From positions 1-17,216 of the forward strand of contig CAMOXA010000009.1 of NCBI GenBank assembly GCA_946628745.1: DNA of 17,216 bases, in the 5' to 3' direction. Made by a program: the position numbers and the translations under genes. The stretch is from an uncultured Verrucomicrobiota bacterium (GTDB lineage Bacteria > Verrucomicrobiota > Kiritimatiellia > RFP12 > UBA1067). Position 1 is the stretch's first letter. Each line of letters begins with the position of its first letter. The notes beneath the pieces were generated by a model. That model made no database searches and had not been told where the DNA came from. It saw nothing but the letters and a program-made list of their open reading frames with translations. Shown here in pieces: positions 5,883-13,577 of the stretch.

Positions 5883-7883
5883 TCAGCTCGCGCGGAAGTC
5901 GCCCAGCGACTTCATGCGGCTCGGGTGGCGGAGTTTTCTGAGCGCCTTCGCCTCTATCTGGCGTATGCGCTCGCGGGTGACGTTGAAGAGCCGTCCGACT
6001 TCCTCCAACGTTCGGCTGTAGCCGTCGGTCAGACCGAAGCGGAAGTCCACAACCTGCCGCTCGCGGTCCGTCAGCGTATCAAGTATCTCCTTCAGGCGCT
6101 CCTTCAAGAGATGTCCTTCGGTGACTTCGAACGGATTCTCGCTCGTCACGTCCGGTATGAAGTCGCCATAGTGGGCGTCGTCGTTGTCGCCGACCTTCGA
6201 CTGCAGCGATATGGGCTGCTGGGCCATGCGCTTTACAGTTCTCACCTGATCGGGCGGGATGCCCATTTCCTGCGCCAGTTCGGCCTCGGTGGGTTCGCGC
6301 CCCAATCTCTGGATGAGCTTTTTCTGCACGCGCATCAGCTTGTTGATGGTCTCGATCATGTGCACGGGTATGCGAATCGTGCGGGCTTGATCCGCTATCG
6401 CGCGCGTCGCGGCCTGGCGAATCCACCAGGTTGCGTATGTCGAGAACTTGTAGCCGCGTTTGTATTCGAATTTCTCGACAGCCTTCATGAGCCCGGTATT
6501 GCCTTCCTGAATCAAATCGAGAAAGCTGAGACCGCGGTTCATGTACTTCTTGACTATCGAAATGACGAGACGCAGATTCGCCTCGACCATCTTCGTTCTG
6601 GCCGTCTGACCGTTGCGGAGAACCTTCCACAAATCGGCGAAAGTCGTCATGAATTCTTCAGGCGGCATGCCGAAGAGAGCCTCCAGCTTGGCCATCTTCT
6701 CCCTTAGAGCCGCCAGCTCGGCATCGCGCTTCTTTGACGCCTTGGACGTCAACAGCTCGGCCTGGCGGCCCACCAGCCTCTTGTAAGGCAGATAAACGTG
6801 CTCGTGGGCTTCCATGCACAGCGTCTCCAGGACCTTCTGCTTGAAGCTCAAATCGAAAAAAGTCTGCTTCAGCGCGGCCCTGGCGCTCGCAAGAGACTTT
6901 TCGGCGTTTTTGAGAGCAGCGGGCTGGACGTTCTTCTTGGCGATCGTGGCCAGATATTTCGAACTGGCGTCCTGCAGCCGCTTCTCGACATCTTTGATCT
7001 GCTTGCGGAAGCCCGGTATAAGCGCCATGTAGGCGTCGCGCTTCTCGTCGAACTTGTCGGTGACTATCCTGTCGAACCGCTCACCCTGTCCCTCAAGCTT
7101 GTCGAGAAGACTCGAGTACATTGGAGGCGCGAAGAGGAACCGGTTGAACATGTCCCGCGTTTTGACTTCGGCATCCTCTATCGTCTGGCAAATGTCGACC
7201 TCTTCGTCACGGGAAAGCAGCTGGACCTGTCCCATCTGATGCAGATACATCCGGATGGGGTCCTCTATCATCTCCGCCGCGCGCGCCTTCGGGTCGGTAG
7301 TCTTCTGGTTCTTGGCTTCGACGAACTTCTTGACATCCTCTTCGCGCAGAACCTGCACGCCGAGAGCTTCGAGAATCTTGAGATACCTGTCGGATTGAAT
7401 GGCATCGACAATGGACTGCGGCAGGATCTGGTTCAACTCCTCGTATGTTATGTATCCCCCGTTCGCCTCGCTGCGCCGCTTGACGTCGTTGATTACATCA
7501 TTGAGCTCCGTCTCGCGGAGGATCGACATGCCCTCCATTGACGGCAGCACTGCTTCTGCGTCGATCGCGGCGTCTTCGTCCGATGCAAAACTCGGCAACG
7601 GCTCGACAACCGCAAGATCCTCGCCGTCTTCATCCTCTTCGCGATTCTCTCCCTGTTCGACCTCCGCCACAAGCTTGTCTGCATCCAACGTTTCGTCGAT
7701 CAAGACTTCTTCGTCTTCATCGCCAAGATCTGGAGGCAAATCATCCTCGACAACCGGTATCTCATCGTCCGCATCTATATCGACGACAATATCCTGCACA
7801 GGCTTCTTAGCCGGCTTTGATGCCGACTCGCCTTTTTTATCTTTGCGCCCACCCTTTTTGGAAGGTTTTTTGCCGTTGGCCAT
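5883..7883 (-). CDS. rpoD: Primary sigma factor RpoD (sigma-70/sigma-A)
   Basis: 666 residues, the length of a group 1 sigma factor. In order: a charged N-terminal tail (residues 1-30 Lys-rich, 31-110 acidic), region 1.1 at about 140-190 (GYITYEELNQILPQ), region 1.2 at 200-240 (DPIRMYLHQMGQVQLLSRDE), a long non-conserved region at about 246-425, region 2 at 430-500 (EANLRLVISIVKKYMNRGL; KFSTYATWWIRQA for -10 recognition), region 3 at 500-585, and region 4 at 595-660 with the -35-reading helix TLEEVGRLFNVTRERIRQIE. It directs core RNA polymerase to housekeeping promoters. GGAG stands five bases before the ATG at 7883, and an extended -10 promoter lies upstream. It starts the run of genes that continues to the NeuD-like gene. 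The separated basic-acidic tail before region 1.1 is longer than usual. Confidence 0.98.
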   Translation of the reverse strand: MANGKKPSKKGGRKDKKGESASKPAKKPVQDIVVDIDADDEIPVVEDDLPPDLGDEDEEVLIDETLDADKLVAEVEQGENREEDEDGEDLAVVEPLPSFASDEDAAIDAEAVLPSMEGMSILRETELNDVINDVKRRSEANGGYITYEELNQILPQSIVDAIQSDRYLKILEALGVQVLREEDVKKFVEAKNQKTTDPKARAAEMIEDPIRMYLHQMGQVQLLSRDEEVDICQTIEDAEVKTRDMFNRFLFAPPMYSSLLDKLEGQGERFDRIVTDKFDEKRDAYMALIPGFRKQIKDVEKRLQDASSKYLATIAKKNVQPAALKNAEKSLASARAALKQTFFDLSFKQKVLETLCMEAHEHVYLPYKRLVGRQAELLTSKASKKRDAELAALREKMAKLEALFGMPPEEFMTTFADLWKVLRNGQTARTKMVEANLRLVISIVKKYMNRGLSFLDLIQEGNTGLMKAVEKFEYKRGYKFSTYATWWIRQAATRAIADQARTIRIPVHMIETINKLMRVQKKLIQRLGREPTEAELAQEMGIPPDQVRTVKRMAQQPISLQSKVGDNDDAHYGDFIPDVTSENPFEVTEGHLLKERLKEILDTLTDRERQVVDFRFGLTDGYSRTLEEVGRLFNVTRERIRQIEAKALRKLRHPSRMKSLGDFRAS

Positions 7884-7905
7884 ATTACTCCAGTATACAA
7901 TTCAC

Positions 7906-7927
7906 CCATTTGCACTTTGTCAAATGG
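7906..7927 (-). promoter_or_regulatory. 5' stem-loop of the rpoD mRNA
   Basis: CCATTTG and CAAATGG form a perfect 7-base inverted repeat around an 8-base loop. With the predicted start near 7927 this hairpin would sit at the very 5' end of the rpoD transcript, 20 or more bases before the ribosome site. It could protect the mRNA from 5' decay or be an operator. Confidence 0.5.
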
Positions 7928-7933
7928 TCCTAT

Positions 7934-7942
7934 ATTATATCA
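7934..7942 (-). promoter_or_regulatory. Extended -10 promoter for rpoD
   Basis: The minus strand reads TGATATAAT, a perfect consensus TATAAT with the TGn extension. Predicted start near 7927 gives a leader of about 43 bases. No convincing -35 hexamer is visible. The gap from 7884 to 8024 holds nothing else recognisable except A/T-rich tracts. Confidence 0.7.
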
Positions 7943-8024
7943 TATGCTGACAGTATTGTGGTGAAAAAAGTGAGAAAAAATTATAAGTAATGCCTTTGCA
8001 CCAAAAAATGAATGTATTGACCAA

Positions 8025-8381
8025 CTATGCAAGCATCAGTTCCGTCAATTTGGGCATGCGCACTCGCACGCGGTTTGCATCCGCCGGCTCGAAAACGAGT
8101 TTCATTCGTCCATTGTTCGGCAACAACAAGGGGACCGGATGCTCCGCTATCCACCGTCCCCTGAAGTTGCCCTTTACTGCATCCTTGCCGTCTTTAACAA
8201 ACACCGGCTCCCCTTTTTCGATGTCGATCGAGAAAACCGCACCCGCCCGGTTTCTCGTGTCGATAGTTGCAGTCAACTTGCGAGGCCGCTCGTCCAGCGA
8301 CGCGAAAACCTTCGCCAGGCAGCTTCTAAACTCCTCTGGCGAAGGCTTGTCCCAATTGAGTCGAATAGACGCGCGGCCCAT
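8025..8381 (-). CDS. Unrecognised 118-residue protein after the acyl-CoA synthetase
   Basis: I do not recognise this family. The protein starts MGRASIRLNWDKPSPEEF and has no signal peptide, membrane segment or cysteine cluster. Its alternating pattern (KLTATIDTRNRAGAVFSIDI, then MKLVFEPADANRVRVRMPKL) suggests mainly beta strands. It begins four bases after the acyl-CoA synthetase stop and has only a weak ribosome site, so translation is probably coupled. The frame is open, its base use is like its neighbours, and the competing opposite-strand frame has no family features, which support a real gene. Its role may relate to acyl activation, but position is the only clue. Confidence 0.6.
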   Translation of the reverse strand: MGRASIRLNWDKPSPEEFRSCLAKVFASLDERPRKLTATIDTRNRAGAVFSIDIEKGEPVFVKDGKDAVKGNFRGRWIAEHPVPLLLPNNGRMKLVFEPADANRVRVRMPKLTELMLA

Positions 8382-8385
8382 CGTC

Positions 8386-10122
8386 TCATGCGTCGGGCCA
8401 CAATTCGTGCGCCATCTCGCGTAGTTTGTACTTTTGTATCTTCTGCGATGCAGTCATGGGGAATACATCCATGAAATGCACGTACTTCGGTATCTTGAAC
8501 CAGGAGATCTTGTCCTTGCAGAAGACAGCGACGTCGTGTTCCGACAACTGGACTCCATCGGAGGGAATTATGAAGGCCGCCGGTTGTTCGCCATACTTTT
8601 TGGACGGGCACCCGACTACCGCAACATCCTTCACACCAGGCATCGTACCTAGAAAATCCTCGACTTCCTTGGGCGAGATGTTCTCGCCGCCGCGTATGAT
8701 GAGGTCTTTCAAGCGGCCTGTTATGTAGTAGTAGCCGTCTGCATCCATCCGCCCGATGTCGCCAGAATGCAGCCATCCGCGTTCGTCGATGCACTTGGCT
8801 GTCTGCTCTGGCATGTTGTAATACCCCTTCATGGTATTGAAGCCTCTGCAGCAGATCTCGCCGTCCGTGCCTATCGGTGCCAGCTCCTGCGTGTCGGGGT
8901 TGATTATCGCCACCTCTACACCCGGCAGAGCCTGGCCTATTGTCTGGCACTTGCGTTCGATCGACGGCTCGAAGTACCGGGTCATGGTCATGACAGGTCC
9001 CGATTCGGTCAGCCCGTAGGGATTGGTCACTTCTTTCATGTACATCCTGTCGAACACCTGTTGCATTCGGTGGACCGGACAGGCCGAGCCTGACATTATG
9101 CCCGTCCTCAGGCTGGTAAAATCGAATTTCGGGAAAAGCGGATGATCGAGCATCGCTATGTACATGGTGGGCACGCCGTACGTCGCCGTGCAACGCTCCT
9201 TCTCGATGGATGTCATCACCTGCACAGGGTCGAACTTCTCGAGAAACACCATTGTCGAGCCATGGTTCACGCAACTCATCACGCCGAGCACGCATCCAAA
9301 GCAGTGAAAAAGCGGAACCGGAATGCAGACGCGATCTCTTGAACTCAGATTCTGGCAGGCACCGATCCAGAAACCATCGTTCGCGATATTGCGGTGCGTC
9401 AACTGCACCCCCTTCGGGAAGCCCGTCGTGCCGCTCGTGTACTGCATGTTGACTACATCATTGACGTCGCACTCGTTCTGCCGCGCCAGGTAGTCTTCCC
9501 ACGGAGTTTCCACGGCCAGCGACATTACCTCGTTTAACGAGTACATGCCGCGGTGCTTTTCGCCTCCGAGAAACATAACGCGCTTGAGATGCGGGTACTT
9601 CGCGCTCTTGAGATCGCCGCGCGGCCGCGTTTTCAGCTCTGGCACGAGCTTGTTCAGCACCTCCACGTAGTCGCAGTCGCGGTAGCCTGATATGATGAAT
9701 ATGTTCTCCGCTTCGGACTGACCGAGCGCGAAATCCATCTCATGCTCTTTGTAGTTCGTGTTCAGCGGCAGCAGAATCGCTCCGATTTTCGCAGCCGCGA
9801 ACATGAGAACCACCCAGTGCGGAACATTCGTGGCCCAAAGAGCGATCTTCTCGCCATGCTTGACGCCCAGCGCCATCAGTCCGCGCGCAAGGCGATCTAC
9901 TTCTTCGCCGAACTCGTACCATGTAAGGCGAAAATCGCGATCTGCGTAGACGACAGCGTCGTTTTCGCCGCAACGGGCGATCGTCTGATCGAGAAGCTGC
10001 CCGAGCGTATACTCGCGAGTCACCGGCAGGTTGTGCCAGGGCACACCCATCGACACGCTTTGCACAAACGGCGCCTTGGTGGGTGCAGTTCCGAATGGAT
10101 CCGTAAGCTTGAACTCTTTCAT
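8386..10122 (-). CDS. AMP-forming acyl-CoA synthetase (FadD/ACSF2-like)
   Basis: 578 residues of the ANL adenylate-forming superfamily. It activates a carboxylic acid with ATP to an acyl-adenylate and then to the CoA thioester. Seen motifs: the phosphate loop YTSGTTGFPKG at 228-238, GVPTMY at 316-321, the adenine motif YGLTE at 369-373, SGD with D455, the hinge GRLKDLIIRGGENISP at 469-484, and the catalytic lysine region SQKIQKYKLRE with K561. The wording is nearest to medium/long-chain fatty acyl-CoA synthetases of the ACSF2 type; the substrate chain is not determined. The Gly usually before the catalytic Lys (GKIQK) is Gln here. AAGGTG stands before the ATG. No signal peptide, so cytoplasmic. 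Followed directly by a small unknown gene. Confidence 0.92.
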   Translation of the reverse strand: MKEFKLTDPFGTAPTKAPFVQSVSMGVPWHNLPVTREYTLGQLLDQTIARCGENDAVVYADRDFRLTWYEFGEEVDRLARGLMALGVKHGEKIALWATNVPHWVVLMFAAAKIGAILLPLNTNYKEHEMDFALGQSEAENIFIISGYRDCDYVEVLNKLVPELKTRPRGDLKSAKYPHLKRVMFLGGEKHRGMYSLNEVMSLAVETPWEDYLARQNECDVNDVVNMQYTSGTTGFPKGVQLTHRNIANDGFWIGACQNLSSRDRVCIPVPLFHCFGCVLGVMSCVNHGSTMVFLEKFDPVQVMTSIEKERCTATYGVPTMYIAMLDHPLFPKFDFTSLRTGIMSGSACPVHRMQQVFDRMYMKEVTNPYGLTESGPVMTMTRYFEPSIERKCQTIGQALPGVEVAIINPDTQELAPIGTDGEICCRGFNTMKGYYNMPEQTAKCIDERGWLHSGDIGRMDADGYYYITGRLKDLIIRGGENISPKEVEDFLGTMPGVKDVAVVGCPSKKYGEQPAAFIIPSDGVQLSEHDVAVFCKDKISWFKIPKYVHFMDVFPMTASQKIQKYKLREMAHELWPDA

Positions 10123-10165
10123 ATTGTCACCTTGTTTTGTCGAGCCTTTTACGGCACGGCCGCAT

Positions 10166-10174
10166 ATTTTATCA
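10166..10174 (-). promoter_or_regulatory. Possible extended -10 promoter for the acyl-CoA synthetase
   Basis: The minus strand reads TGATAAAAT, one base from a consensus extended -10, about 44 bases before the acyl-CoA synthetase start and just after the preceding stop codon. No clear -35 element. It shares the TGATA core with the promoters of rpoD and hisI. Confidence 0.4.
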
Positions 10175-10191
10175 TTTTCTCCGCCGTGAGG

Positions 10192-11049
10192 CTATCGCAA
10201 ATTCACAAATATTGCATTGTGGTCTGAAACACCTTCCGCCCCGACGACCACAGGTGGACCGTCGGGTTCCAAGCTCCTAAGCATTATATAGTCCAGCGTG
10301 GAACCGTTTCTGCGCCCCCTGCCCGGATGTGTAACGCGCGAACCGGGCTCGAGACCTTCCATCGCGTCTTTGAAACCGGCCTCGGCCATGAGATCGAAGA
10401 TTGCTCTGTCTTGCGCTTGTCCGTTCCATTTGTCGGCATTCATGTCGCCGGCGATCACTACAGGTGCAGGAGGCTTTCTGCTCCGCCGCTTGGGCCGGAC
10501 GATTTCCATGAGCTGCATTACAGACAGCATGCGTTTGGTCCTGTTGCTGCGGGCCGCCTCTTCCGTGGTCTGTCCGTAGTTGGATTTGAGATGCACCGCA
10601 TAGACTGCGGCCGTCACGGACGGCGACAACAGCACGTTCGCCTCCGCGTAGCCGCGCGGCGGCGTGTCGGCTTTCGCCTGCCGCCATCTGCTCCAGTTCG
10701 CGGAAACAACCGGAAGCGTCGTCGCTATGACGTCTTGCTGCATGTCGAACCTGTCGCGTCTTCGATAGCCTGTCGTTACGGCGACCGTCAGATTCGTCCG
10801 TCCTATGGCATCGCAAAGCGCTTTGGCGACCTTCTCGTTCCTTATTTCGTTGAGGCACAGGATTATGTCGTTCGTGCCGGTGGCGTCCGCCAGGTCGAGC
10901 CCGGCGCGCAGCATTTTCCCCGCCTTCGCTATCGTCGCCGCCTCCACTGCCGCAGACGCCCGGTGCTCCGCCCTGCCGGAAGGGAACCACTGCCCGTTCC
11001 ATGTGCCTACCGTGACGGCGGCCAGCAAGAGCGATGCACAGCCTGTCAT
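10192..11049 (-). CDS. Endonuclease/exonuclease/phosphatase (EEP) family hydrolase
   Basis: 285 residues with the full set of EEP catalytic motifs: TWNGQW with N18, LCLNEI with E68, AVHLKSN at 151-157, IAGDMNA with D202 and N204, LDYIML with D253 and GVSDHNA with D276-H277. The family hydrolyses phosphodiester or phosphate bonds in nucleic acids, lipids or nucleotides with divalent metal; the substrate is not predictable. The first 14 residues (MTGCASLLLAAVTV) are hydrophobic and could be a short export signal, but there are no basic residues before them. The start at 11049 forms an ATGA overlap with cysE; the frame stays open further upstream, but that part lies inside cysE, is extremely Arg-rich and is not coding. 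It ends the run of genes from prs. Confidence 0.85.
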   Translation of the reverse strand: MTGCASLLLAAVTVGTWNGQWFPSGRAEHRASAAVEAATIAKAGKMLRAGLDLADATGTNDIILCLNEIRNEKVAKALCDAIGRTNLTVAVTTGYRRRDRFDMQQDVIATTLPVVSANWSRWRQAKADTPPRGYAEANVLLSPSVTAAVYAVHLKSNYGQTTEEAARSNRTKRMLSVMQLMEIVRPKRRSRKPPAPVVIAGDMNADKWNGQAQDRAIFDLMAEAGFKDAMEGLEPGSRVTHPGRGRRNGSTLDYIMLRSLEPDGPPVVVGAEGVSDHNAIFVNLR

Positions 11050-11792
11050 GCGATTGTCTTTATGACCGGCGCGGGCGGCTTGTTGTAGACGCGGGAGAAC
11101 GGCGGCACCGAGTCCTTGAGCCACACGTTGCCGCCGATCTCCGAGTCGTGGCCTATTGTCGTGCCGCCGCCGAGTATCGTGGCGTTTGCGTATATTACGA
11201 CGTTGTCTTCGATGTTCGGATGGCGCTTCAGGCCTTTTACGAGCGCGCCGTTGCCGTCCTTGTCGAACGACAGCCCGCCAAGCGTCACGCCTTGATACAG
11301 CCTGACATTGCGCCCGATTACCGTTGTTTCGCCGATGACCACACCGGTCCCGTGGTCTATAAAGAACCGCTCGCCGATTGTCGCGCCGGGATGTATGTCT
11401 ATGCCTGTCTTTGAGTGCGCCAGTTCGGACATCACGCGCGGCAGTATCGGCACTTCCAGCCTGTACAATTCGTGGGCGAGGCGGTGAATCGTCACTGCGT
11501 ACAACCCTGGATAGGCCATGACGACCTCCATGCGGCTTGTCGCCGCGGGATCGCCGTCGTAGGCGGCGTCTATGTCGGTCTCCACAAGCCGCCTGACTTC
11601 CGGCAGGCGCGCGACAAACGCCGCGGTTGTCGCGCCGGCGTCGCGGTGCGGGCAAAGCAAGGCGATCTCGCGCTCGAGATCGGCCGACATCCCCTCGACG
11701 GCCCCCTTGACGCCGAGCTCGCCGTAGACGCAGGGATGCAACGCCGCCATCCCGTGTTTGATGATGTGCGCGGTTCTCTGGGGCAGTGTCAT
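11046..11792 (-). CDS. cysE: Serine O-acetyltransferase
   Basis: 248 residues. It makes O-acetylserine from serine and acetyl-CoA, the first committed step of cysteine synthesis. The N-terminal helical domain has DIDAAYDGDPAA (about 73-84) and MAYPGLYAVTIHRLAHELY (92-110), followed by the left-handed beta-helix with GIDIHPGATIGERFFIDHGT, which contains the catalytic D146-H147 pair, then GVVIGETTVIG. The HPNIEDNVVIYANATILGG segment fits the EpsC/SatA type. The C terminus ends in isoleucine-rich PVIKTIA; in CysE a terminal Ile typically docks into cysteine synthase, though here the last residue is Ala. The ATG at 11792 follows AAGGA and overlaps the metX-metW stop by four bases, so acylation of serine and homoserine are co-produced. 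Confidence 0.92.
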   Translation of the reverse strand: MTLPQRTAHIIKHGMAALHPCVYGELGVKGAVEGMSADLEREIALLCPHRDAGATTAAFVARLPEVRRLVETDIDAAYDGDPAATSRMEVVMAYPGLYAVTIHRLAHELYRLEVPILPRVMSELAHSKTGIDIHPGATIGERFFIDHGTGVVIGETTVIGRNVRLYQGVTLGGLSFDKDGNGALVKGLKRHPNIEDNVVIYANATILGGGTTIGHDSEIGGNVWLKDSVPPFSRVYNKPPAPVIKTIA

Positions 11793-13573
11793 TGTTTTTT
11801 CCTTCCGATACGGGCTATGACGCGCGACGCACCGAGGTTTTTCAATCCGAGCGCCAGGAGTATTTTTCCGAGAACATGCCGGGATTCCGCTCGCACTTCT
11901 TTTATCTCGATGCCTTCGGCGTCGCACAACGCGCGAAAATCCTTTAGCGTTATGCAGTGGATGTTGGGCGTGTCGTACCATTGGAACGGCAGCGCCTTCG
12001 ATACGGGCAGGCGGCCTGTCAGACCAAGGGTCAGACGGATCCTGTAGGCCGCGAAATTCGGGAACGAGACGATGGCCTCGTCGGCGATTCTCAGCGCTTC
12101 GTTCAGCAGTCCCCTCGGATTTTTCACTTCTTGAAGCGTATCGGAGCAAATCGCGACGTCATAGTGCTTGTCTGGTATCACCGAAAGTCCTTCGTCCGCA
12201 TCCACCCAGTACACATCGTGCCCGTCCGCGACCGCTTCCTTGAACTTGTCGATGTCGATTTCGACACCGTCGCCTTTTACGCCTTTGTCTTCACGCAGAA
12301 CGTTGAGAAGAGTTCCGTCGCCGCACCCTATGTCGATTGCATGGGCGCGATCAGGCACCATCGAGACGACCCCTTTGTAAAGGCGTCGCTGCCAATTCAT
12401 GACTTTCGGCTTCCTGTTGTCGAGAAAACCGCCTATGAGTCCGGACAGATCGTCGATGTCCGTCAAGAACGAGTCGTGTCCGGTTCCCGCCTCAAGATGG
12501 CAGTACGTGACGTCCTTGCCGTTTCTGAGCAGCGCCTCGGTGATGTCCTTGGACTGCCACTCGGTGAAAAGGATGTCGTTCTGGTAGGACGCCACGAGAC
12601 ACTTCGCCTTGACTCTGGCGCATGCTGCGTCCAGCGACCCGTATCGGGCTCCGGCGTCGAAAAGATCCATGGACCGGGTTATGTGCAGGTAGCTGTTGGC
12701 GTCGAACCGGCGCACGAACTTCATCGCCTGATAGTCGAGATAGCTCTCGATCTGGAAGTATGTCTTGAAATCCTTCTCTCTCTTGGCCCGTTCTTGCGCA
12801 GGCGCCTCCACGAAATTCTTCTGAAGTTCGCGATGGAACTTCTCCTGGAGCAGTTCCCTTGAAAGGTAGGTTATATGCGCTAGCTGCCGCGCCGACGCGA
12901 GACCCGTCTTCGGTCCCTTGCCGTCGCCTTCGAGATAGTAGTCGCCTCCTTTCCATGCGGGATCTTCCGTGATCGCCGCGCGCCCGACCACGTCGAAAGC
13001 AAGCGCCTGCGTATTGAGCGAAGCCGAGGTCGCGATAAGGCACGCCTTCTCCATCTCGTCCGGACAGCGGGTTATCCAGTCCATGACCTGCAGCCCGCCG
13101 TAGCTGCCGCCTATGAGTGCGGCGAGCTTCTTCACGCCAAGCTGCTTGAGGAACATCCGGTAGACGTCTACCGCGTCGGAAAAACCGTACTGCGGGAAAG
13201 CGGAACCATACGGCTTGCCCGTATCGGGATTTATGGACATGGGGCCGGTCGTCCCGCTGCACCCCCCTAGAACGTTCGCGCACACTACATGCCAACGCCT
13301 TGTGTCGATGGCTCTGCCGGGGCCGACCATCAGTTCCCACCACCCGCTCGGCTTGGTTTCACCCGGCCTTATGCCCGCGACATGGGCGTCGCCGGTCAAT
13401 GCGTGGCATATGAAAACAACGTTGCCGTCCCGCATCGGGGCGCCGCACTCCTCGTACTGCACCTCGATCTTCTTCAAAACGCCGCCCGTTTCGAACCTGA
13501 AGCCGCCCTCCGGCAACTTCAAATCCATCACTTTGGGCTCTACTATACCGACTCCTTCTGTCATAAAATGCAT
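11789..13573 (-). CDS. metX: MetX-MetW fusion: homoserine O-acyltransferase plus MetW
   Basis: 594 residues joining two normally separate proteins. Residues 1-385 are MetX, an alpha/beta hydrolase that acylates homoserine in methionine synthesis: CHALTGDAHVAG at 56-67, the nucleophile elbow GGSYGG with S157 (the usual Met after Ser is Tyr), D333 in NDILF and H366 in GTGHDSF. Residues 390-594 are MetW, a small methyltransferase-fold protein: IDIGCGDGTLL at 413-423, SDTLQEVKNP at 477-486, SFPNF at 503-507, and WYDTPNIH at 532-539. MetX and MetW genes are often adjacent and MetW is needed for MetX activity in some bacteria, so a fusion makes sense. The start at 13573 lies four bases after the peptidase stop with no clear ribosome site. 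Acetyl or succinyl donor is not settled by sequence. Confidence 0.93.
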   Translation of the reverse strand: MHFMTEGVGIVEPKVMDLKLPEGGFRFETGGVLKKIEVQYEECGAPMRDGNVVFICHALTGDAHVAGIRPGETKPSGWWELMVGPGRAIDTRRWHVVCANVLGGCSGTTGPMSINPDTGKPYGSAFPQYGFSDAVDVYRMFLKQLGVKKLAALIGGSYGGLQVMDWITRCPDEMEKACLIATSASLNTQALAFDVVGRAAITEDPAWKGGDYYLEGDGKGPKTGLASARQLAHITYLSRELLQEKFHRELQKNFVEAPAQERAKREKDFKTYFQIESYLDYQAMKFVRRFDANSYLHITRSMDLFDAGARYGSLDAACARVKAKCLVASYQNDILFTEWQSKDITEALLRNGKDVTYCHLEAGTGHDSFLTDIDDLSGLIGGFLDNRKPKVMNWQRRLYKGVVSMVPDRAHAIDIGCGDGTLLNVLREDKGVKGDGVEIDIDKFKEAVADGHDVYWVDADEGLSVIPDKHYDVAICSDTLQEVKNPRGLLNEALRIADEAIVSFPNFAAYRIRLTLGLTGRLPVSKALPFQWYDTPNIHCITLKDFRALCDAEGIEIKEVRAESRHVLGKILLALGLKNLGASRVIARIGRKKQ

Positions 13574-13577
13574 TGTG

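Noticed and set aside
5568..6707. Plus-strand open frame of 379 codons
   Set aside because: Opposite rpoD and the RRM gene, both unmistakable; the translation has no family motif.
7917..7943. TTGTCA on the plus strand as a -35 for a divergent promoter
   Set aside because: Spacing to any -10-like hexamer is wrong and no plus-strand gene follows.
10151..10173. GC-rich inverted repeat after the EEP gene as a terminator
   Set aside because: CGGC-ACG-GCCG has only four pairs and no following T-run on the transcribed strand.
11050..11655. Open frame extending the EEP gene upstream
   Set aside because: It overlaps cysE entirely and encodes an extremely Arg-rich, non-homologous stretch; the ATG at 11049 gives the proper N terminus.
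11793..12149. Open frame extending cysE upstream
   Set aside because: It lies inside the MetW domain and is not like CysE; the coupled ATG at 11792 is right.
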